Assembly (NCBI RefSeq): GCF_001541095.1
Contig: NZ_LMXH01000009.1
Span: 1-64,000, forward strand
Length of the DNA stretch: 64,000 bases
Direction: 5' to 3'
DNA from: Paenibacillus sp. FJAT-26967
GTDB taxonomy: Bacteria > Bacillota > Bacilli > Paenibacillales > NBRC-103111
A program made the translations under genes and the position numbers. Shown here piece after piece: positions 62,631 through 64,000 of this stretch. Below the pieces are notes generated by a model. It made no database searches. It was not told the origin of the DNA and saw nothing but the letters and a program-made list of their open reading frames with translations. The number at the start of each line of letters is the position of its first letter. The stretch's first letter is position 1.

Positions 62631-64000
62631 ATGGTAAAAACAGATGTACAAAATAGCCAAGAGACGCAGAGCACGACAGCCAAAAGTTACGAACGCACGG
62701 AAGAAAAAGCGGCGAATACCGCAGCCCGGATCGTGAAACAAATAGCAGGCGAGCTTCAGTTGAAAGCATCACAGGTTCAAACGACTGTCGGTTTGCTGGA
62801 TGAAGGCAATACGATTCCATTCATCGCGCGTTACCGGAAAGAAATGACGGGTGAGCTCGATGAGAATTTCCTCCGCGATATTGAAGAACGCTTGAATTAC
62901 TTGCGCAACCTGGAAGACCGCAAACTTGAGGTGCTTCGTCTGATCGACGAGCAGGATAAGCTTACAGAGGAACTGCAAAAGGCAATCGAAGCGGCGGCGA
63001 AGCTTCAAGAGCTTGAGGATCTGTACCGTCCTTATCGTCAAAAACGCAAGACGCGCGCGAGTGTCGCTAAAGAAAAAGGACTTGAGCCGCTTGCCAAATA
63101 TTTGCTCAAGCAGCCGGGACAAGGTTCTCTGCAGGATGAAGCCCAGCGCTTTGTGAATGAAGAGAAGGGTGTGAATTCTGCTGACGAAGCTATTCAAGGT
63201 GCGATGGACATTGTAGCCGAACAGTTGGCGGATGATGCCAAGATCCGTGCCTGGGCGCGTAAATTTACACAGGATCACGCTATTTTGCGTACAGAGGCTA
63301 AGAAGAAAGAAGAAGAGTCGGTTTACGAGATGTATTACAGCTACCAGGAACCTCTCAAAAAAATGCCGCCGCACCGTACGCTTGCTATTAACCGCGGTGA
63401 ACGCGAAGATGTGCTCAAGGTTGCACTGGACGTGCCCGCCGAGCGAATTCATGAATTCATCGGCAGACAGATCATTCAGGGGCCTTCCGTAACCCGGAAT
63501 GTTCTTGAAGCGGCTGTGGAGGACGCTTATAAACGTCTTATCGCGCCTTCCATCGAAAGGGAAGTGCGCGGGGAACTGACGGAGCGGGCGGAGACGCACG
63601 CGATTCAGATTTTTGCGGCGAATCTGCGTAATCTCCTGCTTCAGGCGCCCGTGAAGGGCCAGACCGTGCTTGGCGTCGATCCGGCGTACCGTACCGGCTG
63701 CAAGCTTGCCGTTGTCGACGACACGGGCAAAATGCTTGAGGTTACGGTGACGTATCCGACGCCGCCGAACAACAAAGTTGCCGAAGCGAAGGCTGCTTTC
63801 CGCCGTTTGATCGATGCGTACGATGTCAGCCTGATCGTCATCGGCAACGGGACCGCTTCGCGTGAGACCGAGCAGTTCGTCGCGGATCTCATCAGCGAGC
63901 TGAAGTCGCGCAAGCTGAAGTACCTGATCGTGAACGAAGCGGGCGCAAGCGTGTACTCCGCATCTAAGCTGGCGCAGACGGAGTTCCCGGACCTGGATGT
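62631..64000 (+). CDS. tex: Tex-family S1 RNA-binding protein, 3' end outside the window
   Basis: At least 456 codons remain open to the window edge from ATG 62631, behind GGAGG at 62619-62623. TVGLLDEGNTIPFIARYRKE, ELDENFLRDIEERL, LEDLYRPYRQKRKTRASVA and TVLGVDPAYRTGCKLAVVD (YqgF/RNase-H-like domain, ~345) are the Tex hallmarks; the HhH and S1 parts lie beyond the window. Tex is an RNA-binding factor linked to transcription; in B. subtilis (ydcI) it also follows the ndoA/rsb region. An unusual hydrophilic ~30-residue N-terminal extension (SQETQSTTAKSYERTEEKAA) precedes the conserved start. Confidence 0.94.
   Translation, partial: MVKTDVQNSQETQSTTAKSYERTEEKAANTAARIVKQIAGELQLKASQVQTTVGLLDEGNTIPFIARYRKEMTGELDENFLRDIEERLNYLRNLEDRKLEVLRLIDEQDKLTEELQKAIEAAAKLQELEDLYRPYRQKRKTRASVAKEKGLEPLAKYLLKQPGQGSLQDEAQRFVNEEKGVNSADEAIQGAMDIVAEQLADDAKIRAWARKFTQDHAILRTEAKKKEEESVYEMYYSYQEPLKKMPPHRTLAINRGEREDVLKVALDVPAERIHEFIGRQIIQGPSVTRNVLEAAVEDAYKRLIAPSIEREVRGELTERAETHAIQIFAANLRNLLLQAPVKGQTVLGVDPAYRTGCKLAVVDDTGKMLEVTVTYPTPPNNKVAEAKAAFRRLIDAYDVSLIVIGNGTASRETEQFVADLISELKSRKLKYLIVNEAGASVYSASKLAQTEFPDLD

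Overview
The window is a piece of a Gram-positive, spore-forming Firmicute chromosome, most likely Paenibacillus or a close relative. The reasons are gene order matching two Bacillus subtilis neighbourhoods (thiL-ydiBCDE-ydiF-moaC-tatA-tatC-groESL, and ydcC-alr-ndoAI-ndoA-tex), strong Shine-Dalgarno sites with ATG/GTG/TTG starts, T-box leaders, a CIRCE operator, an SLH-domain cell-wall protein and an S-layer-type glycosylation island. There are no rRNA, tRNA or CRISPR loci.

Layout. 0-3.6 kb (minus): a non-homologous end-joining operon with Ku, an ATP-dependent ligase and a LigD-type polymerase as separate genes, plus a small membrane protein, behind a candidate forespore (sigma-G/F type) promoter. 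4-8.5 kb (plus): thiL and the tRNA t6A genes tsaE-tsaB-rimI-tsaD. 8.9-15.3 kb: two consecutive leucine-type T-boxes in front of a lone leuA, a cluster of DnaA boxes, a cytoplasmic GH13 enzyme and a chemoreceptor; this block sits inside otherwise conserved ydi synteny. 15.5-24.2 kb: an ABC-F ATPase (minus), then 5-formyl-THF cyclo-ligase, moaC, mogA, a molybdopterin-binding protein, tatA, tatC, a divergent PlsY-like acyltransferase and, overlapping it, an unusual GNAT/class-V aminotransferase fusion. 24.5-26.6 kb: CIRCE-groES-groEL.

26.6-33.1 kb: a decayed prophage-like element integrated into the 3' end of groEL. A 22-bp direct repeat of the last groEL codons and stop marks both ends. The tyrosine integrase lies beside the left end and GTTAAC repeats lie beside both ends. 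Inside are a holin, remnants of an endolysin, an XRE regulator and a small terminase, an orphan HicB, a broken pentapeptide-repeat gene and several unknown genes. The native groEL terminator is now beyond the right att site.

33.3-54.7 kb: surface-layer region. On the minus strand are an SLH-domain exported protein and an O-antigen-ligase/TPR membrane protein (WsaB/WsfB-like oligosaccharyltransferase candidate). On the plus strand is an AT-rich glycan operon: epimerase, Wzm/Wzt ABC exporter with a C-terminal glycan-binding-type domain, a methyltransferase with a 14-residue-repeat coiled coil, a HAD protein carrying the same repeat, glycosyltransferases, rmlACBD for dTDP-L-rhamnose, and a WbaP-type initiating phosphotransferase. 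Together they describe an ABC-transporter-dependent, rhamnose-containing S-layer glycan whose chain length may be set by a WbdD-like methyltransferase ruler.

54.9-64 kb: housekeeping genes again: an SDR oxidoreductase divergent from a TetR regulator, adenine deaminase, a YdcC-like lipoprotein with a long Ala/Gly-rich insert, alanine racemase, the NdoAI/NdoA toxin-antitoxin pair and the 5' part of tex, which runs off the window. Function calls rest on reading motifs and synteny; no database search was possible.
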